Below, one piece after another: positions 20,137-35,372 of a stretch of DNA of 64,000 nt (position 1 is its first letter; the number at the start of each line of letters is the position of its first letter). Made by a program: the position numbers and the translations under genes. Origin of the DNA: Pseudomonas lini (GTDB taxonomy: Bacteria > Pseudomonadota > Gammaproteobacteria > Pseudomonadales > Pseudomonadaceae); assembly GCF_001042905.1 (NCBI RefSeq), contig NZ_JYLB01000004.1, positions 1 to 64,000 of the forward strand. The letters are read 5' to 3'. The notes under the pieces are model-generated. The model saw only the letters and a list, made by a program, of their open reading frames with translations, ran no database searches and was not told the origin of the DNA.

Positions 20137-20346
20137 GTAAGTGTTCCTGATACTCGATCAAATTAGCGTGGAATTGTACCCAAGCACTGGCCGGGGCGCG
20201 ATGTTACTGGCGTGAATCGATCAATTTAGCTCGTGCAAATGTTGCAGCACTGCACAAAAGACTGGAAAACCCGGGGAGGGCGAGACGTATCGCAAGCGTC
20301 GCTACGCGCTACAATGTCGCCTTTTACCGATCATGAGGTGTGCGCT

Positions 20347-21219
20347 TTGACTGCTCCAGGTGCTTTGAATTCCGCTGCTGGCTCGCTTTATGTGGTGGCG
20401 ACGCCCATCGGCAACCTGGACGACATCAGTGCGCGTGCGCTGAAGATCCTGCGCGAGGTCGCCTTGATCGCGGCCGAAGATACTCGTCATTCCCAGCGAT
20501 TGATGCAGCATTTCGGCATTCCCACGCCGCTGGCGGCCTGCCATGAACACAACGAGCGGGAGGAGGGTAACCGCTTTATCACCCGTCTGCTGGCGGGCGA
20601 CGATGTGGCGTTGATTTCCGACGCCGGGACGCCGCTGATTTCCGATCCGGGTTATCACCTGGTGCGTCAGGCCCGTGCCGCGGGAATCAATGTGGTGCCG
20701 GTTCCGGGTGCATGTGCCTTGATTGCTGCGTTGTCGGCGGCGGGGCTGCCGTCCGACCGTTTCATCTTCGAAGGTTTTTTGCCGGCCAAGGCTGTCGGCC
20801 GACGTGCTCGTCTGGAACTGGTAAAAGAAGAACCGCGTACGCTGATTTTCTATGAAGCACCCCATCGGATCCTTGAATGCCTGCAAGACATGGAGTTGGT
20901 ATTTGGTGCCGAGCGTCCGGCGTTGCTGGCGCGTGAACTGACCAAGACCTTCGAAACCCTCAAAGGCTTGCCGCTGGCCGAGTTGCGCGAGTTCGTCGAA
21001 TCGGACAGCAATCAGCAGCGTGGCGAGTGTGTGGTGCTGGTGGCGGGCTGGACTGCCCCTGAGACCGAAGACGCGGTCAGCAGTGAAGCCATGCGTATTC
21101 TCGACCTGCTACTCGAAGAGATGCCGCTCAAGCGTGCGGCGGCGTTGGCAGCGCAAATTACCGGCGAACGCAAGAATGTGCTCTATCAGGTCGCGCTGGA
21201 TAAACAGAAGGGCGAGTAA
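20347..21219 (+). CDS. rsmI: 16S rRNA 2'-O-ribose C1402 methyltransferase
   Basis: A 290-residue SAM-dependent methyltransferase of the tetrapyrrole-methylase fold that modifies the P-site-proximal C1402 of 16S rRNA. Visible motifs are GSLYVVATPIGNLDDIS, AAEDTRHS, LISDAGTPLISDPGYHLV and PVPGACALIAALSAAGLPS. A TTG start at 20347 preceded by AGGTG is preferred. Upstream in-frame ATG (20314) and GTG (20338) remain possible, and an ATG at 20233 is unlikely. It is divergent from lpoA, as in other Pseudomonas. Confidence 0.93.
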   Translation: MTAPGALNSAAGSLYVVATPIGNLDDISARALKILREVALIAAEDTRHSQRLMQHFGIPTPLAACHEHNEREEGNRFITRLLAGDDVALISDAGTPLISDPGYHLVRQARAAGINVVPVPGACALIAALSAAGLPSDRFIFEGFLPAKAVGRRARLELVKEEPRTLIFYEAPHRILECLQDMELVFGAERPALLARELTKTFETLKGLPLAELREFVESDSNQQRGECVVLVAGWTAPETEDAVSSEAMRILDLLLEEMPLKRAAALAAQITGERKNVLYQVALDKQKGE

Positions 21220-21292
21220 ACCGACATGCAGCGCCGGCCAGAGGCTTTTAGCGCTTGTTCTTCGGCCGCTCTGCCGTTAATCTTCGCGGCGG

Positions 21293-21647
21293 AGAGTCGA
21301 TCGGACAGTCGCTGCCCTCTATGAAAATTAGGGGGGGGAGGAAAGTCCGGGCTCCATAGGGCGAAGTGCCAGGTAATGCCTGGGAGGCGTGAGCCTACGG
21401 AAAGTGCCACAGAAAATAACCGCCTAAGCGCTTCGGCGCCGGTAAGGGTGAAAAGGTGCGGTAAGAGCGCACCGCACGTCTGGCAACAGTTCGTGGCTAG
21501 GTAAACCCCACTTGGAGCAAGACCAAATAGGGTCCCAAGGCGTGGCCCGCGCTGGGACCGGGTAGGTTGCTAAAGATGTCCAGTGATGGCCATCGTAGAC
21601 GAATGACTGTTCAAGACAGAACCCGGCTTACAGATCGACTCTCCACC
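21293..21647 (+). ncRNA. rnpB: RNase P RNA (bacterial type A)
   Basis: The catalytic RNA of RNase P, which matures tRNA 5' ends. Conserved features are seen in order: 5' GAGAGTCGATCGGACAGTCG, the P4-region GAGGAAAGTCCGGGCTCCAT near 21338, AGGTAATGCCTGGGAGGCGT, the AGGGTGAAAAGGTGCGGTAA region, GGTAAACCCC, and the 3' partner ACAGAACCCGGCTTACAGAT. The 3' end TCGACTCTCC pairs with the 5' end. It lies between rsmI and mraZ as in other Pseudomonas. The ends are given to within a few bases. Confidence 0.97.
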
Positions 21648-21895
21648 TTTTTTCCTCTCTGCCGAGTCATTGGCAGCGATGTGTGTAATGGCAATTTCCC
21701 TCCCTGCTGAATCAATAGCAGAAGCGCTTTTGTAATACCGAAAAAATCTTACTCTTAACAAACTACTTTAACTTCTGAACGCAGCCTTCTGTGCTGATTC
21801 AAGTTATTGAGCGAATTCATCCGTCAGATTCTCGTTAACCCTCCTTTTGCGCTCCTAAATCTCCGTTCTGTAAGGGTTTTCCTTTAATCAGCGCC

Positions 21896-21925
21896 TTGAC
21901 GGTGTGGTGGGCGCATTCCTATAGT
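21896..21925 (+). promoter_or_regulatory. Sigma70-like promoter of mraZ and the dcw cluster
   Basis: TTGACG (21896-21901), 18 bases, TATAGT (21920-21925). The predicted start near 21932 falls at the first MraZ box. This is the only good promoter match in the 350-base gap between rnpB and mraZ, which otherwise shows no gene. Confidence 0.7.
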
Positions 21926-21932
21926 GTGCGCA

Positions 21933-21957
21933 AGTGGCGGAAAGTGGCATGAAGTGG
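21933..21957 (+). promoter_or_regulatory. MraZ operator: three AGTGG boxes with 10-bp period
   Basis: AGTGG occurs at 21933, 21943 and 21953, each separated by exactly five bases. MraZ binds direct repeats with a GTGG core and 5-bp spacers upstream of its own gene in other bacteria, so this is very probably the autoregulatory site. Confidence 0.75.
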
Positions 21958-21999
21958 GTTTTTTGAGCGTAAAACGCTAATATTTGGAGAAACGCTGAC

Positions 22000-22455
22000 G
22001 TGTTTCGCGGAGCTAACGCTATCAGTCTCGATGCAAAGGGCCGTCTCGCTATGCCGAGCCGGTACCGTGACGAGCTGGTTTCGCGTAGTTCCGGTCAATT
22101 AATCGTCACCATCGATGCCGTTGATCCGTGTTTGTGTGTTTATCCCCTCGATGAGTGGGAAATTATCGAAACCAAACTGCGCGCACTGCCTTCGCTTCGC
22201 GAAGAGAACCGCCGCCTGCAACGTTTACTGATTGGTAATGCCGTCGACCTCGAGCTCGATGGCAGTGGTCGTTTTCTGGTTCCGCCACGTCTTCGCGAAT
22301 ATGCCAAGTTGGATAAGCGCGCAATGTTGGTAGGCCAACTGAACAAGTTCCAATTGTGGGACGAGGATGCCTGGAATGCGGTTTCTGCCGCTGACCTGGC
22401 TGCTATTCAACAACCGGGCGCCATGCCTGATGAACTGCGTGATTTAATCCTGTGA
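22000..22455 (+). CDS. mraZ: Transcriptional regulator MraZ
   Basis: A 151-residue MraZ with two AbrB-like SpoVT domains, each with a D-x-x-(G)-R core: [20 protein letters not shown] and [19 protein letters not shown]. It represses its own dcw operon in E. coli. It uses a GTG start at 22000 after a GGAGA site. The stop overlaps the rsmH start by four bases. Confidence 0.96.
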   Translation: MFRGANAISLDAKGRLAMPSRYRDELVSRSSGQLIVTIDAVDPCLCVYPLDEWEIIETKLRALPSLREENRRLQRLLIGNAVDLELDGSGRFLVPPRLREYAKLDKRAMLVGQLNKFQLWDEDAWNAVSAADLAAIQQPGAMPDELRDLIL

Positions 22456-23395
22456 CTATTGATAGCGGCTTTAACCACATCACCGTACTGCTTGACGAAG
22501 CCGTCGAGGCTCTCGCCGTACGTCCTGATGGCTGCTATCTGGACGGTACGTTCGGACGTGGCGGACACAGTCGGTTGATCCTCAGCCAGCTCGGACCAGA
22601 TGGCCGGTTGCTCGGATTCGACAAAGATCCTCAAGCGATTGCCACCGGGCAAACGCTAGCGGCCGAAGACGGCCGCTTTGTCGTTGTGCAGCGCAGCTTT
22701 GCCGAACTCGGTTCGGAAGTCGCCGAACGCGGTCTGGCCGGCAAGGTCAGCGGTGTTCTGCTCGACCTCGGCGTGTCTTCGCCGCAACTCGACGACCCTG
22801 AACGCGGTTTCAGTTTCCTCAATGACGGTCCGCTGGACATGCGCATGGACCCATCCCGTGGAATCAGCGCCGCCGAGTTCGTCAACACCGCGCCGGTGGA
22901 AGAAATCGCCCGGGTGTTCAAGCAATACGGCGAAGAGCGTTTCTCCGGTCGCATGGCGCGTGCCGTGGCTGAGCGTCGCGACATCAAGCCGTTCGAACGC
23001 ACTGGCGATCTGGCTGAAGTGCTGAAAGTCGCCAATCCGGCATGGGAAAAGGGCAAGAACCCGGCCACCCGTGCATTCCAGGGCCTGCGCATTCACGTCA
23101 ACAACGAACTGGGCGATCTGGAAGCCGGCCTCGAAGCCGCACTGGAATGCCTGGAAGTGGGCGGCCGTCTGGTCGTCATCAGCTTCCATTCGCTGGAAGA
23201 CCGCATCGTCAAACTGTTCATGCGCAAGCTGGTGAAAGGCGAAGCCGACAACCTGCCGCGCAACCTGCCGGTCCGTCACGTCGCTTTCGAACCGGTAATC
23301 AAAATCCATGGCAAAGCGCAGACGGCCTCCGACGCCGAACTCAAAGCCAACCCACGTTCCCGTAGCGCCGTCATGCGTGTCGCGGAGAAGTTGCG

Positions 23396-23399
<4 letters not shown>
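22452..23399 (+). CDS. rsmH: 16S rRNA N4-methyltransferase (m4C1402)
   Basis: A 315-residue SAM-dependent methyltransferase acting on C1402 of 16S rRNA, the same nucleotide modified by RsmI upstream. It begins [19 protein letters not shown]; the SAM site is in [12 protein letters not shown] (about residues 31-42), followed by [20 protein letters not shown] and [14 protein letters not shown]. The GTG start at 22452 overlaps mraZ by four bases. Confidence 0.97.
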
Positions 23400-25427
<2,028 letters not shown>

Positions 25428-25428
<1 letters not shown>

Positions 25429-26891
25429 TGTCGCTGAGCCTGAACAAGATTTTCGCCCACGCCGGCCGCGATCTGTTGATCCGCGAATTGGCGCTGGACA
25501 GCCGCAACGTACGAGCAGGCGATCTGTTTCTCGCGGTTCCTGGTGGCAAGTTCGACGGGCGTGCGCATATCGCCGACGCCTTGCAACGCGACGCTGCTGC
25601 CGTGGCTTATGAAGTCGAAGGCGCGACTGTGCTGCCGATCACCGATGTGCCGTTGATTCCGGTCAAAGGTCTGGCGGCGCAGCTGTCGGACATCGCCGGG
25701 CGCTTTTATGGCGACCCGAGCCGTCATTTGAACCTGATCGGCGTGACCGGCACCAACGGTAAAACCAGCGTGACCCAATTGGTCGCCCAGGCGCTCGACC
25801 TGCTCGGTCAGCACTGCGGCATCGTCGGCACTCTGGGCTCCGGTTTCTACGGCGCGCTGGAAAGCGGTCTGCACACCACACCGAACCCGATTGCGGTGCA
25901 AGCGACCCTCGCCGATCTGAAAAAGGCCGGCGCCAAAGCTGTGGCCATGGAAGTCTCTTCCCACGGCCTGGATCAGGGCCGCGTGACTGCGTTGGCATTC
26001 GATGTGGCGGTGATGACCAACCTGTCGCGCGATCATCTGGATTATCACGGCACCATGCAGGCCTATGGCGAAACCAAGGCCAAGTTGTTCGCCTGGAATG
26101 ATCTGAAATGCCGGGTGGTCAACCTGGATGACGATTTCGGTCGGCAACTGGCTGCCGATAAAGGCGAGTCGCGACTGATCACTTACAGCCTGGAAGATTC
26201 CAGCGCCTACCTGTATTGCCGCGAAGCGCAGTTCGATGACGAAGGCGTGCGCGCCACATTGGTCACGCCGCAAGGCGAGCACCATTTGCGCAGTACCTTG
26301 CTCGGTCGTTTCAACTTGAGCAACGTCTTGGCCGCCATCGGCGCCTTGCTCGGGCTGGACTACGCGCTGGACGAAATCCTCAAAGTGCTGCCGAAACTCG
26401 AAGGCCCGGCCGGTCGCATGCAGCGCCTGGGCGGCGGTACTCAGCCATTGGTGGTGGTCGATTACGCCCACACACCGGATGCGCTGGAAAAAGTCTTGAT
26501 GGCCCTGCGTCCTCACGCCAAAGGCCGGTTGCTGTGCCTGTTCGGTTGCGGTGGTGATCGCGATCGCGGCAAGCGTCCGCTGATGGCGGAAGTGGTCGAG
26601 CGTCTGGCCGATGGCGTACTGGTCACCGATGACAATCCGCGCACCGAAGACCCGACCGTGATTTTCGACGACATTCGCGCCGGTTTCACCGCAGTGGATA
26701 AAGTTGCCTTCGTTGCCGGCCGTGGCCAGGCGATTGCCCAATTGATCGCCAGTGCTTCGGCGGATGATGTGGTTGTCCTGGCCGGTAAAGGTCACGAGGA
26801 CTATCAGGAAATCAATGGCGAGCGTCACGCTTTCTCCGATCTGGTCGAAGCCGATCACGCCCTGACCGCATGGGAGGTGGCCCATGCTTAA
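25428..26891 (+). CDS. murE: UDP-MurNAc-tripeptide ligase (meso-DAP adding)
   Basis: A 487-residue Mur ligase that adds meso-diaminopimelate to UDP-MurNAc-L-Ala-D-Glu. The ATP-binding loop TGTNGKT is at residues 107-113. DNPR at 402-405 is the diagnostic motif for meso-DAP rather than lysine specificity. Its ATG at 25428 overlaps the ftsI stop, with GGAGGG upstream; it overlaps murF by eight bases. Confidence 0.97.
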
Positions 26892-28251
26892 AGCCATGAA
26901 ACTGAGCGAACTGACCGGCGCATTGAATGGCCGTCTGATTGCCAGCGACGCCAGCTTCGACGGCGTTAGCATCGACAGCCGCGCGATCACGCCCGGCCAG
27001 TTGTTTATTGCTCTGGCCGGCCCGCGTTTCGATGGCCATGACTACCTCAATGACGTCGCAGCCAAAGGTGCCGTGGGTGCCTTGGTCGAGCGCGAAGTCA
27101 CCGACAGCGCGCTGCCGCAACTGCTGGTCAAGGACACCCGCCAGGCCCTCGGCCAATTGGGCGCGATGAACCGTGCGGCATTCACTCAGCCGGTGGTGGC
27201 CATCACCGGTTCCAGCGGCAAGACCACGGTCAAGGAAATGCTCGCGAGCATCCTGCGCACGCGCGGTCCAGTGCTGGCGACCCGTGGCAACCTGAACAAT
27301 GACCTGGGCGCTCCGCTGACCCTGCTCGAACTGGCACCGGAGCATACCGCGGCTGTGATCGAACTTGGCGCTTCGCGACTCGGCGAGATTGCCTACACCG
27401 TCGGCATGACCAAGCCCCACGTGGCTGTCATCAACAACGCCGGAACCGCCCACGTCGGCGAGTTCGGCGGGCCGGAAAAAATAGTTGAAGCCAAGGGCGA
27501 GATTCTCGAAGGGCTGGATGCCGATGGCATCGCCGTGCTGAATCTCGACGACAAGGCGTTTGAAATCTGGAAAACCCGAGCCGCCGGTCGCAAAGTGCTG
27601 ACGTTTGCCTTGAGCAACATCAGCGCCGACTTCTACGCCAGCGATCTGGATCGCGATGCTCGCGGTTGCCCGGCGTTCAACCTGCACAGCCCTGAAGGTG
27701 TGGAGCGGGTTCAGCTGAACCTGCTCGGCACCCATAACGTCGCCAATGCGATGGCCGCCGCCGCTGCAGCCCATGCCTTGGGCGTGTCGCTGTTCGGCAT
27801 CGCCACCGGTCTCGGCGCGGTGCAACCGGTCAAGGGCCGCACCGTCGCGCAACTGGCAACTAACGGTATGCGCGTGATCGATGACACGTACAACGCAAAC
27901 CCCACCTCCATGTGCGCCGCCGTTGATATACTCGCCGGCTTTTCCGGTCGCACCGTTTTGGTGCTCGGAGATATCGGCGAGTTGGGCGATTGGGCGGAGC
28001 AGGGGCACCGCGACGTGGGCGAGTACGCCCGCGGCAAAGTTTCCGCGCTTTACGCGGTCGGGCCAATGATGGCTCACGCCGTGAACGCTTTCGGCGAGCA
28101 GGCTTTTCACTTCAGCACTCAGGCTGAGCTGATCAAGGCCCTGGAAGCCGAGCAGGACACAAACACCACCATTTTGATCAAGGGCTCGCGCAGCGCCGCG
28201 ATGGAAAACATCGTCGCCGCTTTGTGCGGGACCCGTCTGGAGAAACATTAA
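26884..28251 (+). CDS. murF: UDP-MurNAc-pentapeptide synthetase (D-Ala-D-Ala adding)
   Basis: A 455-residue Mur ligase that adds D-Ala-D-Ala to the UDP-MurNAc-tripeptide in the cytoplasm. The P-loop [10 protein letters not shown] starts at residue 108; further motifs are [18 protein letters not shown] and [11 protein letters not shown]. The start at 26884 overlaps murE by eight bases and the stop shares its last base with the mraY ATG. The D-Ala-D-Ala substrate comes from ddl in the same cluster. Confidence 0.97.
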   Translation: MLKAMKLSELTGALNGRLIASDASFDGVSIDSRAITPGQLFIALAGPRFDGHDYLNDVAAKGAVGALVEREVTDSALPQLLVKDTRQALGQLGAMNRAAFTQPVVAITGSSGKTTVKEMLASILRTRGPVLATRGNLNNDLGAPLTLLELAPEHTAAVIELGASRLGEIAYTVGMTKPHVAVINNAGTAHVGEFGGPEKIVEAKGEILEGLDADGIAVLNLDDKAFEIWKTRAAGRKVLTFALSNISADFYASDLDRDARGCPAFNLHSPEGVERVQLNLLGTHNVANAMAAAAAAHALGVSLFGIATGLGAVQPVKGRTVAQLATNGMRVIDDTYNANPTSMCAAVDILAGFSGRTVLVLGDIGELGDWAEQGHRDVGEYARGKVSALYAVGPMMAHAVNAFGEQAFHFSTQAELIKALEAEQDTNTTILIKGSRSAAMENIVAALCGTRLEKH

Positions 28252-29333
28252 TGCTGCTGCTGCTAGCGGAGTATCTGCAACAGTTCTACAAAGGCTTCGC
28301 GGTCTTTCAGTACCTGACCCTGCGCGGGATCCTTGGTGTGCTGACCGCGCTGGTCTTGTCGCTGTGCTATGGCCCGTGGATGATCCGCACCTTGCAGAAC
28401 CGTCAGATCGGTCAATCCGTTCGCAATGACGGTCCGCAATCGCACCTGTCCAAGTCGGGCACCCCGACCATGGGCGGCGCGCTGATTCTTTCGTCCATCG
28501 GTGTCAGTACCTTGCTCTGGGCTGACCTGGCCAACCGTTACGTTTGGGTCGTGTTGTTGGTCACCCTGCTGTTCGGCGCCATCGGCTGGGTCGACGATTA
28601 CCGCAAAGTCATCGAGAAAAACTCCCGCGGCCTTCCGAGCCGCTGGAAGTATTTCTGGCAGTCGGTGTTCGGCCTGGGCGCGGCGATCTTCCTTTATATG
28701 ACTGCAGCGACGCCGGTAGAAACCACCCTGATCCTGCCGATGCTCAAGGACTACAGCATTCCGCTGGGCGCGGGTTTCATCGTCCTGACCTATTTCGTGA
28801 TTGTCGGCTCGAGCAACGCGGTCAACCTGACCGATGGTCTCGACGGTCTGGCGATCATGCCTACCGTAATGGTCGGCGGCGGCTTGGGGATCTTCTGCTA
28901 CCTGTCGGGTAACGTGAAATTCGCTGAATACCTGCTGATCCCTTATGTACCGGGCGCGGGTGAGTTGATCGTGTTCTGCGGCGCGTTGATCGGCGCGGGC
29001 CTGGGGTTCCTCTGGTTCAACACCTATCCGGCCCAGGTGTTCATGGGCGACGTCGGCGCACTGGCGCTGGGCGCGGCCCTGGGCACCATCGCGGTGATCG
29101 TCCGTCAGGAAATCGTCCTGTTCATCATGGGCGGCGTGTTCGTGATGGAGACCCTGTCGGTTGTCATCCAGGTTGCCTCCTTTAAGTTGACCGGTCGCCG
29201 TGTGTTCCGCATGGCACCGATACACCACCACTTTGAACTCAAGGGCTGGCCCGAGCCGCGTGTGATCGTCCGTTTCTGGATCATCACCGTGATTCTGGTA
29301 CTGGTCGGCCTTGCCACCCTGAAGCTGAGGTAG
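28251..29333 (+). CDS. mraY: Phospho-MurNAc-pentapeptide-transferase MraY
   Basis: A 360-residue polytopic membrane enzyme that transfers phospho-MurNAc-pentapeptide to undecaprenyl phosphate, making lipid I. About ten transmembrane helices are visible. The active-site stretches are [30 protein letters not shown] and [11 protein letters not shown]. The usual length confirms the ATG at 28251 ([12 protein letters not shown]) over the longer frame from 28224 that lies in murF. Confidence 0.97.
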   Translation: MLLLLAEYLQQFYKGFAVFQYLTLRGILGVLTALVLSLCYGPWMIRTLQNRQIGQSVRNDGPQSHLSKSGTPTMGGALILSSIGVSTLLWADLANRYVWVVLLVTLLFGAIGWVDDYRKVIEKNSRGLPSRWKYFWQSVFGLGAAIFLYMTAATPVETTLILPMLKDYSIPLGAGFIVLTYFVIVGSSNAVNLTDGLDGLAIMPTVMVGGGLGIFCYLSGNVKFAEYLLIPYVPGAGELIVFCGALIGAGLGFLWFNTYPAQVFMGDVGALALGAALGTIAVIVRQEIVLFIMGGVFVMETLSVVIQVASFKLTGRRVFRMAPIHHHFELKGWPEPRVIVRFWIITVILVLVGLATLKLR

Positions 29334-29338
29334 AACGA

Positions 29339-30685
29339 GTGTCTCTGATCGCTTCTGACCACTTCCGCATCGTTGTCGGCCTCGGCAAGAGCGGCATGTC
29401 CCTGGTTCGCTTCCTGGCGAACCGGGGCGTGTCGTTTGCTGTCGCCGATACGCGGGAAAATCCACCGGAACTGGCCACGCTCAAGCGTGACTATCCGCAC
29501 GTGGAAGTGCGTTGTGGCGAGCTGGACGTCGAATTCCTGTGCCGTGCCGACGAGCTCTACGTGAGCCCCGGCCTGGCGCTGGCGACCCCGGCCCTGCAGG
29601 CTGCCGCCGCCCGTGGCGTGAAGTTGTCCGGCGACATCGAGCTGTTCGCGCGTAACGCGAAGGCACCGATTGTCGCCATCAGCGGTTCCAATGCGAAAAG
29701 CACCGTCACCACGCTGGTGGGCGAGATGGCGGCTGCGGCCGGCAAGCGTGTGGCCGTCGGCGGCAACCTTGGCACGCCGGCGCTGGATTTGCTCAGCGAC
29801 GACATCGAGTTGTACGTGATGGAGTTGTCGAGCTTCCAGCTCGAAACCACCGATCAACTCAACGCCGAAGTGGCGACCGTGCTCAACATCAGCGAAGACC
29901 ACATGGACCGCTACAGCGGCCTGCCGGCCTATCACTTGGCCAAGCACCGGATCTTCCGGGGCGCGAAGCAGTTTGTGGTTAATCGTCAGGACGCCCTGAG
30001 CCGTCCGCTGATGGGCGAAGGTCAGCCGTGCTGGACTTTCGGTTTAAGCAAACCCGATTTCAAGGCCTTTGGTATCCGGGAAGAGGAGGGCGAGAAATAC
30101 CTGGCCTTCGAATTCCAGAACCTGATGCCAGTACGCGAGTTGAAGATTCGTGGCGCGCATAACCAGTCCAACGCCCTGGCGGCCTTGGCGCTGGGCCACG
30201 CCGTGGGGCTGCCGTTTGACGCCATGCTCTCGAGCCTGCGTACCTTCGCCGGCCTCGAGCATCGCTGCCAATGGGTTCGCGACCTCAATGGCGTGAGCTA
30301 CTACAACGATTCCAAAGCCACCAACGTCGGTGCCGCTCTGGCCGCCATCGAAGGCCTGGGTGCAGACATTGACGGCAAACTCGTGCTGATCGCCGGTGGC
30401 GATGGCAAGGGTGCCGAGTTCAAGGACCTGCGTGATCCGGTCGCGGCCAACTGCCGTGCCGTGGTGCTGATGGGCCGGGATTCCGAGTTGATCGCCCAGG
30501 CCATCGGCGATGGCGTACCACTGATTCGCGTCAATTCGCTGGACGAAGCTGTCGCGCAATGCCGCGCCATCGCCGAACCGGGCGACGCGGTGCTGCTGTC
30601 GCCGGCCTGCGCCAGTTTCGACATGTTCAAGAACTACGAAGATCGCGGTCACCAGTTTGTCCGCGCCGTGGAGGACTTGGCATGA
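29339..30685 (+). CDS. murD: UDP-MurNAc-L-alanine:D-glutamate ligase
   Basis: A 448-residue Mur ligase. An N-terminal nucleotide-sugar-binding Rossmann region (VVGLGKSGMSLVRFL) is followed by the ATP loop GSNAKST at residues 116-122. Most MurD proteins have Gly in the middle of this loop; Pseudomonas-type proteins carry Ala as here. The central motif NISEDHMDRY is also present. It uses a GTG start five bases after mraY; the last four bases overlap ftsW. Confidence 0.96.
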   Translation: MSLIASDHFRIVVGLGKSGMSLVRFLANRGVSFAVADTRENPPELATLKRDYPHVEVRCGELDVEFLCRADELYVSPGLALATPALQAAAARGVKLSGDIELFARNAKAPIVAISGSNAKSTVTTLVGEMAAAAGKRVAVGGNLGTPALDLLSDDIELYVMELSSFQLETTDQLNAEVATVLNISEDHMDRYSGLPAYHLAKHRIFRGAKQFVVNRQDALSRPLMGEGQPCWTFGLSKPDFKAFGIREEEGEKYLAFEFQNLMPVRELKIRGAHNQSNALAALALGHAVGLPFDAMLSSLRTFAGLEHRCQWVRDLNGVSYYNDSKATNVGAALAAIEGLGADIDGKLVLIAGGDGKGAEFKDLRDPVAANCRAVVLMGRDSELIAQAIGDGVPLIRVNSLDEAVAQCRAIAEPGDAVLLSPACASFDMFKNYEDRGHQFVRAVEDLA

Positions 30686-31899
30686 GCCTCCTGAATATCA
30701 TCAAGCCGTACCCGTCGCCGATCATCACCGGGCGCGGCATCGACCTCGATTTCCCGATGCTCGCCGGTTGCCTGGCGCTGCTGGGTCTTGGGCTGGTGAT
30801 GATTGCATCGGCATCAACCGAAGTGGCAGCGGTGCAGTCGGGCAGTGCCCTGTATTACATGATTCGCCACCTTATCTACGTGGCGCTGGGCCTTGGTGCC
30901 TGCATCGTCACCATGATGATTCCGATTGCTACCTGGCAACGCCTGGGCTGGCTGATGCTGATTGGTGCGTTCGGTTTGCTGGTAATGGTGATCATCCCCG
31001 GGATCGGCCGTGAAGTGAACGGTTCGATGCGCTGGATCGGCTTCAGTTTCTTCAACGTTCAGCCTTCCGAGATCGCCAAGGTGTTCGTGGTGATCTACCT
31101 CGCCGGTTATCTGGTGCGTCGCCAGAAAGAAGTGCGTGAAAGCTGGATGGGCTTCTTCAAACCGTTCATCGTGCTGCTGCCGATGGCGGGCCTGTTGCTG
31201 ATGGAACCGGACTTCGGTGCCACCGTCGTGATGATGGGGGCTGCTGCGGCGATGCTGTTCCTCGGCGGCGTCGGGCTGTTCCGTTTTTCCTTGATGGTTG
31301 TCCTGGCTGTCGGTGCGGTGGTGTTGTTGATTCAAATGCAGCCCTATCGAATGGCGCGTCTGACCAACTTTGCGGACCCGTGGGCCGACCAGTTCGGTGC
31401 TGGCTATCAGTTGTCTCAAGCGTTGATCGCTTTCGGTCGTGGCGAATGGCTGGGCGTTGGCCTGGGCAACAGCGTGCAGAAACAGTTCTACCTGCCGGAA
31501 GCCCACACCGACTTCGTGTTCTCGGTCCTGGCCGAAGAACTGGGTGCTGTGGGTTCGTTGTGCACATTGGCGCTGTTCGTCTTTGTCTGTATTCGTGGCA
31601 TGTACATCGGTTATTGGGCCGAGAAGGCCAAACAGTTTTTCGCCGCTTACATCGCGTATGGCTTGTCGTTCCTGTGGATCGGTCAGTTCCTGATCAACAT
31701 CGGGGTGAACGTCGGCTTGCTGCCGACCAAAGGTCTGACCCTGCCATTCCTCAGTTATGGCGGCAGTTCGTTGGTGATCTGCTGTGCCTGTCTTGGTTTG
31801 TTGCTGCGCATCGAGTGGGAGAGTCGAACCCACTTGGGCAGTGAAGAAATGGAGTTCCATGAGAGCGACTTCGCCGAGGAGCCGAACCATGGGCGCTAA
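30682..31899 (+). CDS. ftsW: Septal peptidoglycan polymerase FtsW (SEDS family)
   Basis: A 405-residue SEDS glycosyltransferase with about ten transmembrane helices that polymerises lipid II at the septum with FtsI. Conserved segments include GREVNGSMRWIGFSFFNVQPSE, MEPDFGATVVM, the catalytic-side AHTDFVFSVLAEELG and LLPTKGLTLPFLSYGGSS. The ATG at 30682 overlaps the murD stop; a longer frame from 30559 lies within murD and is not supported. It overlaps murG by eleven bases. Confidence 0.97.
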   Translation: MSLLNIIKPYPSPIITGRGIDLDFPMLAGCLALLGLGLVMIASASTEVAAVQSGSALYYMIRHLIYVALGLGACIVTMMIPIATWQRLGWLMLIGAFGLLVMVIIPGIGREVNGSMRWIGFSFFNVQPSEIAKVFVVIYLAGYLVRRQKEVRESWMGFFKPFIVLLPMAGLLLMEPDFGATVVMMGAAAAMLFLGGVGLFRFSLMVVLAVGAVVLLIQMQPYRMARLTNFADPWADQFGAGYQLSQALIAFGRGEWLGVGLGNSVQKQFYLPEAHTDFVFSVLAEELGAVGSLCTLALFVFVCIRGMYIGYWAEKAKQFFAAYIAYGLSFLWIGQFLINIGVNVGLLPTKGLTLPFLSYGGSSLVICCACLGLLLRIEWESRTHLGSEEMEFHESDFAEEPNHGR

Positions 31900-32951
31900 C
31901 GTATTGATCATGGCTGGCGGCACCGGGGGGCACGTGTTCCCGGCGTTGGCCTGCGCTCGAGAGTTCCAGGCCCGCGGTTACACCGTGCACTGGCTGGGCA
32001 CGCCGCGCGGGATCGAAAACGATCTGGTGCCGGCGGCCGGTCTTGAATTGCATCGGATCAACGCCAGCGGTTTGCGCGGCAAGGGCAAATTGTCCCTGCT
32101 CAAGGCACCGTTCATGTTGCTCAAGTCGATCTGGCAGGCGCGGGCGATTATTCGTCAGTTGCGGCCGGTGTGTGTGGTCGGCTTCGGTGGTTACGTGACC
32201 GGCCCCGGCGGCGTTGCAGCCAAACTGGCCGGCGTGCCAGTGATTGTTCATGAGCAGAACGCTGTGGCAGGTACCGCCAATCGGTTGCTGGTGCCGTTGG
32301 CCGCCCGAGTCTGTGAAGCGTTCCCCGACACCTTTACCCTGTCGAGCAGCCGTCGCACCACCGGTAACCCGGTGCGCACCGAGCTGTTCCTCGAAACACC
32401 GCGACCTGCCCTGGCCGGTCGCAAGGCGCGTTTGCTGATCCTGGGCGGAAGCCTGGGCGCAGAGCCGTTGAACAAGTTGCTGCCTGAAGCCCTGTCGCAA
32501 GTCGCCCCCGACCTGCGTCCGGACGTGTTTCATCAGGCCGGCAAAAACCACGATGAAGTGACTGCAGAGCGCTATCGCGCGGCTGGCGTCGAGGCGCAAG
32601 TGCAGCCTTTCATCAAAGACATGGCCCAAGCCTATGGCTGGGCCGACCTGGTGGTGTGCCGCGCAGGCGCGCTGACCATCAGTGAACTGGCGGCTGCCGG
32701 TCTGCCCTCGATGCTGGTGCCCTTGCCCCACGCGATCGACGATCACCAGACCCGCAACGCCGATTATTTGGCCCGTGAAGGCGCTGCCCTCCTGATGCCG
32801 CAAAGAACGACTGGCGCAGCGGATCTTGCCGCTCGCCTGACAGAGGTCTTGATGCAACCGCAACGACTCAACGACATGGCCACCGCGGCACGCCGCCTGG
32901 CCAAACCCGATGCCACTCGTAACGTGGTCGATACCTGCCTGGAGGTGGCCC

Positions 32952-32959
<8 letters not shown>
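31889..32959 (+). CDS. murG: MurG N-acetylglucosaminyl transferase
   Basis: A 356-residue GT-B glycosyltransferase that adds GlcNAc to lipid I, forming lipid II on the cytoplasmic face. It has the N-terminal [27 protein letters not shown], the [14 protein letters not shown] acceptor site, and the C-terminal [19 protein letters not shown] donor-binding region. The ATG at 31889 gives family length; the upstream frame lies inside ftsW. It overlaps murC by eight bases. Confidence 0.97.
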
Positions 32960-35368
<2,409 letters not shown>

Positions 35369-35372
35369 GACG

